DNA from: Herbiconiux ginsengi
Lineage (GTDB): Bacteria > Actinomycetota > Actinomycetes > Actinomycetales > Microbacteriaceae
Direction of reading: 5' to 3'
DNA length: 64,000 bases
NCBI RefSeq assembly: GCF_900107435.1
Contig: NZ_FNPZ01000003.1
Coordinates: 248,001 to 312,000, forward strand
Shown: positions 1 through 7,947 of the stretch, piece after piece
Layout of the letters: the number at the start of each line of letters is the position of its first letter
Numbering within the stretch: position 1 is the first letter of the stretch
The notes under the pieces: model-generated
Databases searched by the model: none
What the model was told of the DNA's origin: nothing
The model's input: only the letters and a program-made list of their open reading frames with translations
Position numbers and translations under genes: made by a program

Positions 1-899
1 GCCGGAGTCTCGTTCGGTGCCTCCCCGCTCGTCGGCGCGGCGGATGCCGCAGCAACCGTGTCTGGCTCCGTGATGTCAGGCACGGGATGTTCGGCGGTGG
101 CGGTGGCGTTGACCGGATGCCTCGGACTCGCGCCGTCGCGCGCCAGCAGATCGAGGTTGAGCGCCTGCAGCTCGAGCGCGGGGCTGGTGCCGAAGGCGTC
201 CTGAACCCGCTCGCGGAAGGTGGCGTAGACGCCGACCGCCTCGGTGGAGCGGCCTTGGGCGTCGAGGGCGCGCATCAGCAGGAGGTGCGCATTGTCGTCA
301 TAGGGTGATCGCTGGCAGAGGCGCCGGGCCAGCTCTTCGGCGTCGAGGGCCTGCCCGACCGCGAGAGCGGCGGTGGCGAGCACGCTCTCCAGCCCGTCGA
401 GAACGTGACCCGACCGCTCGGCGAGTGCTGAAGAGAGTTCGTCGGTGTCGAGGTCGGCACCGGGATCTCCGCGCCAGAGCGAGATGGCCGAGCGCGCCAC
501 GGCCGCGGCTTCTGCCGGGCGGTGCTCGCCGACGTGCGACCGCGCGGCGAGGAGGAGGTTCTCGGCGAGGGTGAGGTCGAGCTCGTCGGCGGTGGCGGCG
601 AGCCGGTAGCCGGAGGGGAGCGATTCGATCAGGTCGTCGCCGAGCGCCGCCCGGATGCGTGAGATCTGCGTCTGCAGAGCTGCCCGTGATCCGCGGGGCG
701 GCTCGTGCTGCCAGACGTCGTCGATGAGTCGATCCGCGGAGACCGGATGCGGCGCAGCGAGGGCGAGCGCGGCGAGCAGGGCCTTGGCGCGATGGCCGGC
801 GGGTTCGACGAACGCCCCGGATGCCGTTCGCACCGCGACCGCGCCGAGTACCGCCACCCGCACGGGTGCCAACCCTTCGGCAGCAGAACGCTCACTCAC
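1..899 (-). CDS. SARP/BTAD-family transcriptional regulator (C-terminus beyond window)
   Basis: The minus-strand frame stays open from a GTG at 899 to the window edge, giving 299 residues. Residues about 12-95 look like an OmpR/PhoB-type winged helix (VAVLGAVAV, then ADRLIDDVW and LQTQISRIRAALG). Residues about 100-245 form an alpha-helical bacterial transcriptional activator (BTAD) repeat domain, with LWRGDP, HLLLMRALDAQGR and YATFRERV. After that an Ala/Thr/Pro-rich linker runs off the window, so an extra C-terminal domain (NTPase, TPR or LuxR-like) may follow. The GTG was chosen because a TAGGCT -10 box lies 7 nt upstream, as in many genes here. SARP proteins usually activate secondary metabolism or stress genes; no biosynthetic cluster is visible on this side, so the target is unknown. 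Confidence 0.8.
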   Translation of the reverse strand, partial: MSERSAAEGLAPVRVAVLGAVAVRTASGAFVEPAGHRAKALLAALALAAPHPVSADRLIDDVWQHEPPRGSRAALQTQISRIRAALGDDLIESLPSGYRLAATADELDLTLAENLLLAARSHVGEHRPAEAAAVARSAISLWRGDPGADLDTDELSSALAERSGHVLDGLESVLATAALAVGQALDAEELARRLCQRSPYDDNAHLLLMRALDAQGRSTEAVGVYATFRERVQDAFGTSPALELQALNLDLLARDGASPRHPVNATATAEHPVPDITEPDTVAAASAAPTSGEAPNETP

Positions 900-906
900 C
901 CCGGCA

Positions 907-912
907 AGCCTA
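907..912 (-). promoter_or_regulatory. Predicted -10 box of the SARP gene
   Basis: TAGGCT on the minus strand ends 7 nt before the GTG at 899. This spacing predicts a leaderless or near-leaderless transcript. Confidence 0.45.
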
Positions 913-1024
913 GTTCCTGCGCTCCCCGCCCGACCCCCGAGCGCCACGACTCCCGCCCTCTCCCGTCTGCCCCGCCGAAATATCCCTCCCGCTCGACCAG
1001 GTGGGACCGAGAATGCAACGCAAC

Positions 1025-1175
1025 AGGCCGTTGTCGACGACCCAGGGTGAGCGCGCGGCCGCGCCAGCGACCGCACGCGAACATGTCGCGCGGCGCCGGG
1101 CAAGGACCGGCGACGCCCGAGGACGCCGCGCGAAGCACGGCGCCCTCGGCGACCAACGCACCCGCGCAAAGCACG
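1025..1175 (+). repeat. Intergenic repeat copy A (subfamily 1)
   Basis: This element fills most of the 300-bp gap between the SARP start and the CoA-binding gene's end. It has the family core: GACGACCCAGGGTGAGCGCG, then GCGACCGCACGCGAACATGT and CGCGCGGCGCCGGGC. It matches copy D (minus strand, 35.5-35.6 kb) beyond the core, through GACCGGCGACGCCC and AGCACGGC. It also shares the core with copies B and C. The core carries two small palindromes, ACCCAGGGT and an imperfect one centred on ACATGT. Boundaries are estimated by eye. Nothing else was seen in this gap apart from the SARP promoter. Confidence 0.75.
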
Positions 1176-1199
1176 GCGCCTCCGGGACAGCTGACGCAG

Positions 1200-1772
1200 C
1201 TACCGGATCGTCTTGCGCGCCGAGATCTGCCCCGTGTCGAACCCGAGCAGGTGCAGACCGCCATGGAAGCGGGCGTGCTCGATCTTGATGCAGCGGTCCA
1301 TCACGACCGTCAGGCCCTTCGACTCACCGTATTCGGCCGCCTCCTGGTTCCAGATGCCGAGCTGCACCCACACCGTGGGCGCACCGATGGCGACGACGTC
1401 GTCGATCACCGCGGGGATGTCGCTGGCGCGGCGGAACACGTCGACGATGTCGGGCACCTCCGGCAGCGAAGCCAGGTCGGGGTAGGCCTTCTGGCCGAGG
1501 ATCTCGTCGGCATTCGGGTTCACGAAGTAGACACGGAAGTCGCTCGACTGCTGCAGGTAGGTGCCCACGAAATAGCTCGATCGGGCCGGGTTGGGCGAGG
1601 CTCCGACGATCGCGACCGACTTCGCGTTGCGCAGGATGCGCAGTCGTTCCTTCGCCGACGGACCCACCCAGGTGCGCTGCGATTTGAGCAGCTTCGCCAG
1701 CGGCGAGTCGGCGGGCAGCTCGCAGGTGAGGCCGTTGGTCAGCTGGGTTGCGACGAGTTCGGTGGTGGACAT
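1200..1772 (-). CDS. CoA-binding domain protein (YccU-like)
   Basis: A 190-residue protein starting at an ATG behind a good GGAGGAA ribosome site. It is a single Rossmann-type CoA-binding domain: residues about 45-60 carry SVAIVGASPNPARSSY, the dinucleotide-like loop of the succinyl-CoA-synthetase alpha family, followed by VYFVNPN and the C-terminal VVMDRCIKIEH. Family members bind CoA or related nucleotides, but the physiological role is unsettled. It lies 16 nt behind metY on the same strand and is probably co-transcribed with it, so a link to acyl-homoserine or sulfur amino-acid metabolism is plausible by context only. An in-frame extension upstream would overlap metY and is not favoured. 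Confidence 0.85.
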   Translation of the reverse strand: MSTTELVATQLTNGLTCELPADSPLAKLLKSQRTWVGPSAKERLRILRNAKSVAIVGASPNPARSSYFVGTYLQQSSDFRVYFVNPNADEILGQKAYPDLASLPEVPDIVDVFRRASDIPAVIDDVVAIGAPTVWVQLGIWNQEAAEYGESKGLTVVMDRCIKIEHARFHGGLHLLGFDTGQISARKTIR

Positions 1773-1788
1773 GGTTCCTCCGCGCCGG

Positions 1789-3078
1789 TCAGGCGGCGGT
1801 CGCCGTTGCGAGCGCCTGGTCGAGATCGTAGATGATGTCGTCGGGATCTTCGATTCCGACGCTGATGCGCACGAGCCCGGGCAGCACCCCGCCGTCGATG
1901 AGCTGCTGCTCGGTGAGCTGCGCATGGGTGGTGGATGCCGGGTGGATGACCAGGGTCTTCGCGTCGCCGATGTTGGCCAGGTGGCTCGCGAGGTCGACGG
2001 ACTCGATGAACGTGCGGCCTGCATCCCGCCCGCCCTTCACACCGAAGCTGAAGACGGAACCGGCGCCGAGCGGCAGATACTTGGCAGCACGCTCGTGGTG
2101 CGGATGCGCCGGAAGGCCGGCCCAGTTCACGTACTCCACGCGCGGATCGGCATCCAGCCATTCTGCGACGATCTTCGCGTTGTCGACGTGGGCCTGCATC
2201 CGGAACGGCAACGTCTCGACGCCCTGCGCGAGCAGGAACGCCGAGTGCGGTGCGAGCACCGGGCCGATGTCGCGCAGCTGCTCCGCCCGGAGTCGCGTGA
2301 GGAAGGCGTATTCGCCGAAGTTGCCTGACCACTGCAACCCGCCATAGCTCGGCACCGGCTGGCCGAAGGCCGGGAATCGGTCGCTGTGCCACTCGAACCG
2401 ACCCGATTCGACCACCACTCCGCCAAGCGTCGTGCCGTGCCCGCCGAGGAACTTCGTGGCCGAGTGGATGACCACATCGGCGCCCCATTCGATCGGCCGG
2501 TTGAGGTAGGGCGTGGCGATGGTGGAGTCGATGATGAGGGGAACACCGGCGGCGTGTGCGACCGCCGCGAGACCTTCGATGTCGGCGATCTCGCCCGACG
2601 GGTTCGCGATGGTCTCGGCGAAGACGAGCTTGGTGCGGTCGGTGATCGCGGCGGCGTAGTCGGCCGGGTCGGAGGAGTTCACGAAGGTGGTCTCGACACC
2701 GAAGCGGCGGAGCGTGACGTCGAGTTGCGTGATCGACCCGCCGTAGAGGTTCGCGCTCGCGACGATGTGGTCGCCGGCTCCCGCGAGCGAGGCGAAGGTG
2801 ATGAACTGGGCGGACAGACCGCTGCCGGTGGCCACTGCGCCGAGACCGCCTTCAAGGCTCGCGATGCGTTCTTCGAAGGAGGCGACTGTGGGGTTCGCGA
2901 GGCGGCTGTAGATGTTGCCGTACTTCTGCAGAGCGAAGCGGGCTGCGGCATCCGCCGTGTCGTCGAACACGAAGGCGCTCGACTGGTAGATGGGCAGGGC
3001 GCGTGCACCGGTCACTGCGTCGGGGATGTTGCCCGCGTGGATTGCCCGGGTGCGGAAGCCGTATTCGCGATCTGCCAT
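1789..3078 (-). CDS. metY: O-acetylhomoserine sulfhydrylase (aminocarboxypropyltransferase)
   Basis: A 429-residue PLP enzyme of the Cys/Met-metabolism family. It should make homocysteine from O-acetylhomoserine and sulfide in the cytosol, the direct sulfhydrylation route to methionine. Visible signatures are the N-terminal TRAIHAGNIPD, SGLSAQFITFASL around the phosphate-binding loop, and the PLP-lysine segment VIHSATKFLGGHGT. The C-terminus has VRISVGIEDPDDI, typical of this family. Full family length. The start is an ATG 6 nt behind a TACGGT -10 box, so it is probably leaderless. I looked upstream for a SAM riboswitch and saw none. Confidence 0.93.
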   Translation of the reverse strand: MADREYGFRTRAIHAGNIPDAVTGARALPIYQSSAFVFDDTADAAARFALQKYGNIYSRLANPTVASFEERIASLEGGLGAVATGSGLSAQFITFASLAGAGDHIVASANLYGGSITQLDVTLRRFGVETTFVNSSDPADYAAAITDRTKLVFAETIANPSGEIADIEGLAAVAHAAGVPLIIDSTIATPYLNRPIEWGADVVIHSATKFLGGHGTTLGGVVVESGRFEWHSDRFPAFGQPVPSYGGLQWSGNFGEYAFLTRLRAEQLRDIGPVLAPHSAFLLAQGVETLPFRMQAHVDNAKIVAEWLDADPRVEYVNWAGLPAHPHHERAAKYLPLGAGSVFSFGVKGGRDAGRTFIESVDLASHLANIGDAKTLVIHPASTTHAQLTEQQLIDGGVLPGLVRISVGIEDPDDIIYDLDQALATATAA

Positions 3079-3084
3079 GCATTC

Positions 3085-3090
3085 ACCGTA
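3085..3090 (-). promoter_or_regulatory. Predicted -10 box of metY
   Basis: TACGGT on the minus strand lies 6 nt upstream of the metY ATG, predicting a leaderless mRNA. Confidence 0.5.
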
Positions 3091-3242
3091 CTAGCCCCCG
3101 ATGGCAGGTTACTGCGCTCCTGACTCGGGCCGTAATACGTTCTCATGCCTCCCCGATTGTGGAGGAGAGGTAGGCGTCACCGGGTGTGCCCAGGGGGTGA
3201 TCAGGGCGCCGTGCGAGAGTGGAAGCAAGGCCGCCGAGCGGC

Positions 3243-3284
3243 TTCCGGACGAGGGCGCAGTACCCGGAGAGCGACAAGACTGAC
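3243..3284 (+). ncRNA. Guanidine-III riboswitch (ykkC-III / mini pseudoknot class)
   Basis: The segment beginning CCGGACGAGG at 3245 is followed by TACCCGG and then GACAAGAC. This is the conserved layout of the guanidine-III class: CCGGACGAGG, a G/C-rich loop, TACCCGG, GACAAGAC. The two CCGG arms (3245-3248 and 3264-3267) pair with each other. CAGT (3258-3261) can pair with ACTG (3279-3282) to close the pseudoknot. A GAGGAG ribosome site follows at 3288-3293, so ligand binding could control access to it. The gene behind it is a Gdx-type exporter, the expected target. Identification rests on remembered consensus and was not checked with a covariance model. Confidence 0.85.
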
Positions 3285-3302
3285 CACGAGGAGTGGACTG
3301 TC

Positions 3303-3617
3303 ATGTCATGGATCGTGCTGATCGCATCTGGTGTTCTCGAGGCCGTCTGGGCAACTGCTCTCGGCAAGTCGGAGGGTTTCACGAAACTCTGGCCGAGCGT
3401 GATCTTCGCGGGCGGGCTGCTCGCCAGCATGGCCGGGCTCGCCTTCGCATTGCGGAGCATTCCGGTCGGCACCGGATACGCGGTCTGGGTGGGCATCGGT
3501 GCGGCGCTCACGGTCGGCTACGGCATGGCGTTCGGCGGCGAGGCCGTCTCGGTCGTCAAGGTGCTGCTCGTGCTCGGCATCGTGGCCTGCGTGGTGGGCC
3601 TCAAGCTCTTGCACTGA
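3303..3617 (+). CDS. gdx: SMR-family guanidinium exporter (Gdx/SugE type)
   Basis: A 104-residue small multidrug resistance protein with four predicted membrane helices. The essential proton/substrate glutamate is Glu13 (GVLEAVWATALGKSEGF), and the SugE/Gdx subtype pattern GTGYAVWVGIGAA is present in helix 3. Gdx proteins act as dual-topology dimers and export guanidinium in exchange for protons. The guanidine-III riboswitch immediately upstream makes this function much more likely than broad drug export. The ATG at 3303 has a GAGGAG site 9 nt away. As a single gene it fits a homodimer rather than a paired heterodimer. Confidence 0.92.
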   Translation: MSWIVLIASGVLEAVWATALGKSEGFTKLWPSVIFAGGLLASMAGLAFALRSIPVGTGYAVWVGIGAALTVGYGMAFGGEAVSVVKVLLVLGIVACVVGLKLLH

Positions 3618-3646
3618 GGAGGCCCACCACGCGACGGCTTGGAGCG

Positions 3647-5065
3647 TCAGGCTCGGCGGCGACGTTCCGTCACAAGACCGGCGACACCGGCAGCGGTGAG
3701 CACGAGTGCCAGGGCGCCTGGGAGCATGACCTCGGCGCCGGTGCTCGCGAGCGAGCCGGAAGCGCTGCCACCGCGCCCGCCCGCGGCTGAACCGGACCCC
3801 GAGCCAGGAGTCGGGATGGCGGTGGGGGTCGGCGTCGTGACCGCCGTCACCGTCAGAGTCGCCTCTTGCGCGCTCGAAGACCCGAACATGTTGGTCGCCA
3901 CCACGCCGAAACGATACGTGCCCGCGGTGTTCGCAGGCCCGCTGATGACGCCGGTCGCCCGATCGATCGACACTCCCGGAGGCACCGCGCCCGTGAGGGA
4001 GAAGGTGAGCGGCTCGTAGCCGGTCGCTTTGACGGTAGCGCTGAACGCGCCACCCGCCGCAGCGTTCCCGTTCACGGGAGCGGACGTGATCGACGCTGCC
4101 AAGGAGATCTTTGACACGATCGGGTTGCTGAGTCCTACGGCATAAACGGTGTCGGTCGATGTGACGGCCAATGGCCCGTAGTCAGCGCCAGGGGTCAGCG
4201 TCGCGATGGAGGGGACGAGAGCGCCTCCGGGCGGCACGAGCCCGATCGACTTGGTCGGACGCAGGGTCACGAAGAGATTGTCGTGGCCGTCGATCGCGAT
4301 CCGCCCGGCCAGACCCGGGAGCGCAATGGCGCGCACGAGGGTGCCGGTGGCGTCGAACTCCTCGATCTGGTTGATGCCCGACTCGAGCGCGAACACATGC
4401 CCCGTCGAGCTGACCATCACGTTGACGGGCGTGACGGCGGGGGCGAGCGTCGCGAACACCGCTGTGACGGTTCCACTCGCCGTCACCTTCGAGACCGTGC
4501 CGTTCTGATTGAGCGTGTAGAGATCGCCGGCCTTGCTGACCACCACGTCGAACGGCTTCGATCCGGATGCGAGAGTTGCGAAGGGCGTGACCGCGCCTGA
4601 CGAGTCGATAGCGGAAATCGAGCTGGTGCCCGCATTCGCTGTGTACAGCGTTCCGTTGTCTGCCATCACCAGGCCGAATGGACTGGACAGCCCGGGCAGT
4701 GACGCGTAGGTGAGATTCACCGTTCCGTCGGGCATCACCCGGGAGATCGTGCTGTTGCCCGCGTTGGCCGTGTAGAGCGTGCCGTCTGTCGTGGAGACGA
4801 TCTTGCTCGTTGCGAGGGGCAGCGGCAACGTCGCCCACGCGGCGGTGAGCGTGCCGTCGGATCCCACCTTGGAGATCGTGCGGGTGGTGGCGTTCAACGT
4901 GTACACGTTCGCGGCGCCGTCGACCACCAGAGTCGTCGTGAGCGAACCGGTCGGCAGAGTCGCCAGCACATTGGTGACCACTGGAGCTCCCGTGGCGGCT
5001 GCAGCGACACCTCCTACGGCCAACGCTGCGGCAAGTGGAAGGACGGCAAGTCGTGAAAGTCGCAT
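3647..5065 (-). CDS. Secreted wall-anchored beta-propeller protein with putative Ig domain and LAxTG sorting signal
   Basis: About 472 residues. The N-terminus is a signal peptide (basic start MRLSRL, then an Ala-rich core). Residues about 30-330 hold six or seven repeats of about 40 residues resembling NHL/Vgb beta-propeller blades, with recurring units such as GTLYTANAGNSTISRV and DGTV. Residues about 340-430 look like a bacterial putative-Ig (He_PIG) domain, with PLTFSLTGAVPPGVSID and ATGVISG. A Gly/Ser-rich linker leads to LASTG, a hydrophobic helix and a terminal RRRR tail, the LAxTG-type signal for a class E sortase in actinobacteria. Ligand unknown. An in-frame TTG upstream at 5119 would put charge before the signal peptide and is rejected as start. 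Confidence 0.8.
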   Translation of the reverse strand: MRLSRLAVLPLAAALAVGGVAAAATGAPVVTNVLATLPTGSLTTTLVVDGAANVYTLNATTRTISKVGSDGTLTAAWATLPLPLATSKIVSTTDGTLYTANAGNSTISRVMPDGTVNLTYASLPGLSSPFGLVMADNGTLYTANAGTSSISAIDSSGAVTPFATLASGSKPFDVVVSKAGDLYTLNQNGTVSKVTASGTVTAVFATLAPAVTPVNVMVSSTGHVFALESGINQIEEFDATGTLVRAIALPGLAGRIAIDGHDNLFVTLRPTKSIGLVPPGGALVPSIATLTPGADYGPLAVTSTDTVYAVGLSNPIVSKISLAASITSAPVNGNAAAGGAFSATVKATGYEPLTFSLTGAVPPGVSIDRATGVISGPANTAGTYRFGVVATNMFGSSSAQEATLTVTAVTTPTPTAIPTPGSGSGSAAGGRGGSASGSLASTGAEVMLPGALALVLTAAGVAGLVTERRRRA

Positions 5066-5132
5066 GGAACCCCATTCGGAAAGTGGCGAATATACCTCAT
5101 CTTCCCATATTCCGAGCAAAACTCACAATGGA

Positions 5133-6224
5133 TCAGGCGAGAATCCACACCCCGAACAGCGACAGCGCCGCGATCAACACCCACGACGCGAGACCGACGA
5201 TGAGCGCTCGCCATCCCGTGCGGGCGAGCGCCCTGAACCGGATGTTCGATCCGAGCGCGAACAGGGCCATCGCCAGCAGGACCGTCTGGCCGATGTCGGC
5301 GGCAGTGAGGACACCACTCGTCGCAGCGTCGCCGAGCAACGGCAGCACGAATGTGCGCACCAGGACCGCCGCGATGAAGCCGGCGATGAACAGCGGCACG
5401 ATCGGCGGCCGCTTCGCCGCCGGACGCTCGACGTAATCGGGGTGACCGGCGCCGAGGGCCGCGTTGCGCGCATCCGCTCGCCGTTCGACGAGCCCGACGA
5501 TCGCGATCATCGGCGCGAGGGTCAAGACGCGCGTCAGCTTCACCACGACGGCCGACGCGAGTGCCACGGGCCCGGCGATCTGCGCCGTGGCCACCACCTG
5601 CCCGACGTCGTGCACGCTCAGTCCGACCCAGACGCCGAAGTCCTCCGCCGACAGGCCGAGCGGGATGCGCAGCACGGGCAGCACGAAGATCGCCAGGGTT
5701 CCGCAGAGGGTCACCAGCGCGATCGGGGTGGCCGTGTCCTCATCCTTCGACCGGGTCACCGCGCTCATCGCGCCGACCGCGGAGGCGCCACAGACGGAGA
5801 AACCGGCCGCGATCAGGATGGGCTGGGTTCCGGGCAGGCGCAGCAGCTTGCCGAAGAGAAGGGTGGCGCCGAAGGTGATCGACACGATCAGCACGATCAC
5901 GACGATCGCCTCCCAGCCGAGGCCGGCGATGTCGACCAGGCTGAGCTTCAGCCCGAGCAGCACGATGCCGATGCGCAGCAGCCGCCGCGCCGCGATGCCG
6001 AGCCCGGGTTTCAGCACGCCGTCGAGCACGCGCTGCGCCGCCGGGATCTGGCCGGCGATCATGCCGAGTCCCACCGCTGCGGTGAGCATCGGCACTGCGG
6101 GGATCGCGAGGTGGATGCCGAACGCCACGACGGTCGCCGCCGCGGCGACCGCGAGGCCGGTAAGCCACGGTGCGCGCCGGCGGACGGGCTCGGCAGCAGT
6201 GCCGCCGGGGCCGGTCACCGCCAC
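5133..6224 (-). CDS. YeiH/UPF0324-family putative sulfate exporter membrane protein
   Basis: A 363-residue integral membrane protein with about ten hydrophobic segments. Family hallmarks are GLGMIAGQIPAA near the N-terminus, LLRIGIVLLGLKLSL, the central AAGFSVCGASAVGAMSAV and VWVGLSVHDVGQVVA. The family is annotated as putative sulfate exporters on weak evidence. The chosen GTG at 6224 overlaps the end of the upstream mannosyltransferase gene by 10 nt, so the two are translated from one message. A second GTG at 6218 is also possible. Functional relation to the mannosyltransferase is not evident. Confidence 0.8.
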   Translation of the reverse strand: MAVTGPGGTAAEPVRRRAPWLTGLAVAAAATVVAFGIHLAIPAVPMLTAAVGLGMIAGQIPAAQRVLDGVLKPGLGIAARRLLRIGIVLLGLKLSLVDIAGLGWEAIVVIVLIVSITFGATLLFGKLLRLPGTQPILIAAGFSVCGASAVGAMSAVTRSKDEDTATPIALVTLCGTLAIFVLPVLRIPLGLSAEDFGVWVGLSVHDVGQVVATAQIAGPVALASAVVVKLTRVLTLAPMIAIVGLVERRADARNAALGAGHPDYVERPAAKRPPIVPLFIAGFIAAVLVRTFVLPLLGDAATSGVLTAADIGQTVLLAMALFALGSNIRFRALARTGWRALIVGLASWVLIAALSLFGVWILA

Positions 6225-7882
6225 GTCGGCAGCCAGTAGTGCAGGCTCAGGAACCAGGCCGGCACGGGCATCCCGACCCAGACCGGGTAGAAGAACGCCG
6301 ACACCACCACGCACAACCCCAGGAACACGCCGACCACGGTGAGATTGCGCGTGCGCATCCACCGCGGATCTCCACGTGACCCGAGTGCCAACCCGATCAC
6401 GAACGTCAACCCGAGGATCATGTAGGGCTCGAACGCGATCGTGTAGAACTGGAAGATCGTGCGGTTCACGTAGAGCAGCCACGGCAGGTAGCCGGCCACC
6501 ATGCCCATGAGCACGAGGCCCACCTGCCACTCCCGCTTACGCACCAGGCGGTAGACCAGGTAGAAGAGGGCGGCCGTCGCGCACCACCAGATGATCGGGT
6601 TCGCGATCGAGGTGATGTTCTCGTAGCAGGTCTGCCCGCCGCACTGACTCGGGTCGACCGATTGCACGTACATCTGGGTCGGCCGCACCAGGAAGAGCCA
6701 GCTGAACGGATTCGCCTGGTAGGGATGTGGCGAGTGCTCGTTGACGTGGTAGTTGTACACCGCCGCCTCGAGGTGCCAGAAGTTCTGCAGCGACAGCGGC
6801 ACCCAGGAGAGCGCACCCGTCCACTCCCCGTTCGAGGTCTGCGCCCACGTGCGGTACATGCCGCCGGATGTCGCGAACCAGCCGATCCAGGTGATGAAGT
6901 ACGACACGGCGGCCACCGGAACGAGCAGCAGGAAGGTCGCCGGCCCCTGCTTCAGCACGGCCGAGCTGAACCAGAACGGGATGCCGAGCCGCCGCCGGGC
7001 CAGCGCGTCGACCACGATGAGGTAGACGCCGAATGCGGCCAGGAAGTAGAAGGCCGACCACTTCACCCCCGAGCCGAAGCCGAAAGCGAGCGCGGCGGCG
7101 AGAAGCCACGGCCGCCACCAGATGACCGGCCCCCAGCTGGGAACGGAACGCCGGCCGTCGGCATCGGGCGGGCCGCTCCGCGCCGCGACCGCGGCCGCGA
7201 GCCGGCTTTCGTGCCAGTGGCGGTCCATCAGCACGGCCCCGAAACCGAGTAGGCAGAACAGTGCGACGATTCCGTCGAGGATGCCGACGCGACTCATCAC
7301 GATGGCGTGCCCGTCGATGGCCAGCAGGAAGCCGGCGATGGTGCCGAGCAAGGTCGACTTGAACAGCTTCGTGGCGATGAGGGTGGTGAGCAGCACCAGC
7401 AGGATGCCGCAGACCGCCACGGAGATGCGCCACCCGAAGGAGCTGTCGGCGCCGAACACCGCGAGCCCCAGGGCGATGATCCACTTGCCGAGCGGGGGAT
7501 GCACGGCGAACGACGGATCGGTGCGGAAGATGTTCGTGTCACCCGCCGCGAACTGCTGGTCGGGGTTCGCCGGCCAGGAGGCCTCGTAGCCGAGGTTCCA
7601 GGTGGTCCAGGCATCCTTCACGTAGAAGGTCTCGTCGAAGACGATGGCGTGCGGATGCGCGAGGTTCACCAAGCGCAGGACGGCGGCCAGGAGCGTGACG
7701 GCGATCGGACCGCCCCACCGCCAGAGCCGCTGACGGGCGGGCGTGCCCATCGCGCGGAGCCACCAGTCGTCGAGGCGCGACCCGACCGGCTCGGCGACGG
7801 GAGCGTACTCCTGGGCAGAGATCTCGTCGGCTCCGCCGGGCACGCGCCCCGGCTCGGGCGGGGTCGTCACCTCTGTGCTCAC
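6215..7882 (-). CDS. Protein O-mannosyltransferase (GT39, dolichyl/polyprenyl-phosphate-mannose)
   Basis: A 555-residue polytopic membrane enzyme of the PMT family, which transfers mannose from polyprenyl-phosphomannose to Ser/Thr of exported proteins during Sec translocation. The first outer loop has HAIVFDETFYVKDAWTTW with the invariant Asp-Glu pair, followed by a luminal HPPLGKW motif. A large loop is followed by the C-terminal membrane block ending LSLHYWLPTWR. About eleven helices are predicted. The length fits actinobacterial Pmt. The GTG start at 7882 follows a TAGCAT box by 6 nt, and a divergent rsmI starts 65 nt away. Secreted substrates may include the Ser/Thr-rich wall proteins coded nearby, by inference only. 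Confidence 0.9.
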   Translation of the reverse strand: MSTEVTTPPEPGRVPGGADEISAQEYAPVAEPVGSRLDDWWLRAMGTPARQRLWRWGGPIAVTLLAAVLRLVNLAHPHAIVFDETFYVKDAWTTWNLGYEASWPANPDQQFAAGDTNIFRTDPSFAVHPPLGKWIIALGLAVFGADSSFGWRISVAVCGILLVLLTTLIATKLFKSTLLGTIAGFLLAIDGHAIVMSRVGILDGIVALFCLLGFGAVLMDRHWHESRLAAAVAARSGPPDADGRRSVPSWGPVIWWRPWLLAAALAFGFGSGVKWSAFYFLAAFGVYLIVVDALARRRLGIPFWFSSAVLKQGPATFLLLVPVAAVSYFITWIGWFATSGGMYRTWAQTSNGEWTGALSWVPLSLQNFWHLEAAVYNYHVNEHSPHPYQANPFSWLFLVRPTQMYVQSVDPSQCGGQTCYENITSIANPIIWWCATAALFYLVYRLVRKREWQVGLVLMGMVAGYLPWLLYVNRTIFQFYTIAFEPYMILGLTFVIGLALGSRGDPRWMRTRNLTVVGVFLGLCVVVSAFFYPVWVGMPVPAWFLSLHYWLPTWR

Positions 7883-7888
7883 CGGGCC

Positions 7889-7894
7889 ATGCTA
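7889..7894 (-). promoter_or_regulatory. Predicted -10 box of the mannosyltransferase gene
   Basis: TAGCAT on the minus strand is 6 nt before the GTG at 7882, predicting leaderless transcription. Confidence 0.5.
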
Positions 7895-7935
7895 ACGGGT
7901 GCGTCTGGTCGCGATCGGCTGCGCGGCGGCAGTGC

Positions 7936-7941
7936 GAGACT
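7936..7941 (+). promoter_or_regulatory. Predicted -10 box of rsmI
   Basis: GAGACT ends 6 nt before the rsmI ATG. The match is weaker than TANNNT but the spacing is the same as at other genes here. Confidence 0.35.
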
Positions 7942-7947
7942 GTGGGC

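Noticed and set aside
1070-1090. LexA/SOS-box-like half site CGAACATGT in the intergenic repeats
   Set aside because: Only one half matches the actinobacterial SOS consensus (CGAAC-N4-GTTCG); the other half is CGC, and all copies sit between genes unrelated to DNA damage.
3079-3240. SAM riboswitch upstream of metY
   Set aside because: Checked on the minus strand for SAM-I/IV-type conserved segments; none was seen and metY appears leaderless.
3665-3790. Glycine/serine-rich segment as CRISPR-like or tandem DNA repeat
   Set aside because: It encodes the linker before the sorting signal; no regularly spaced DNA units.
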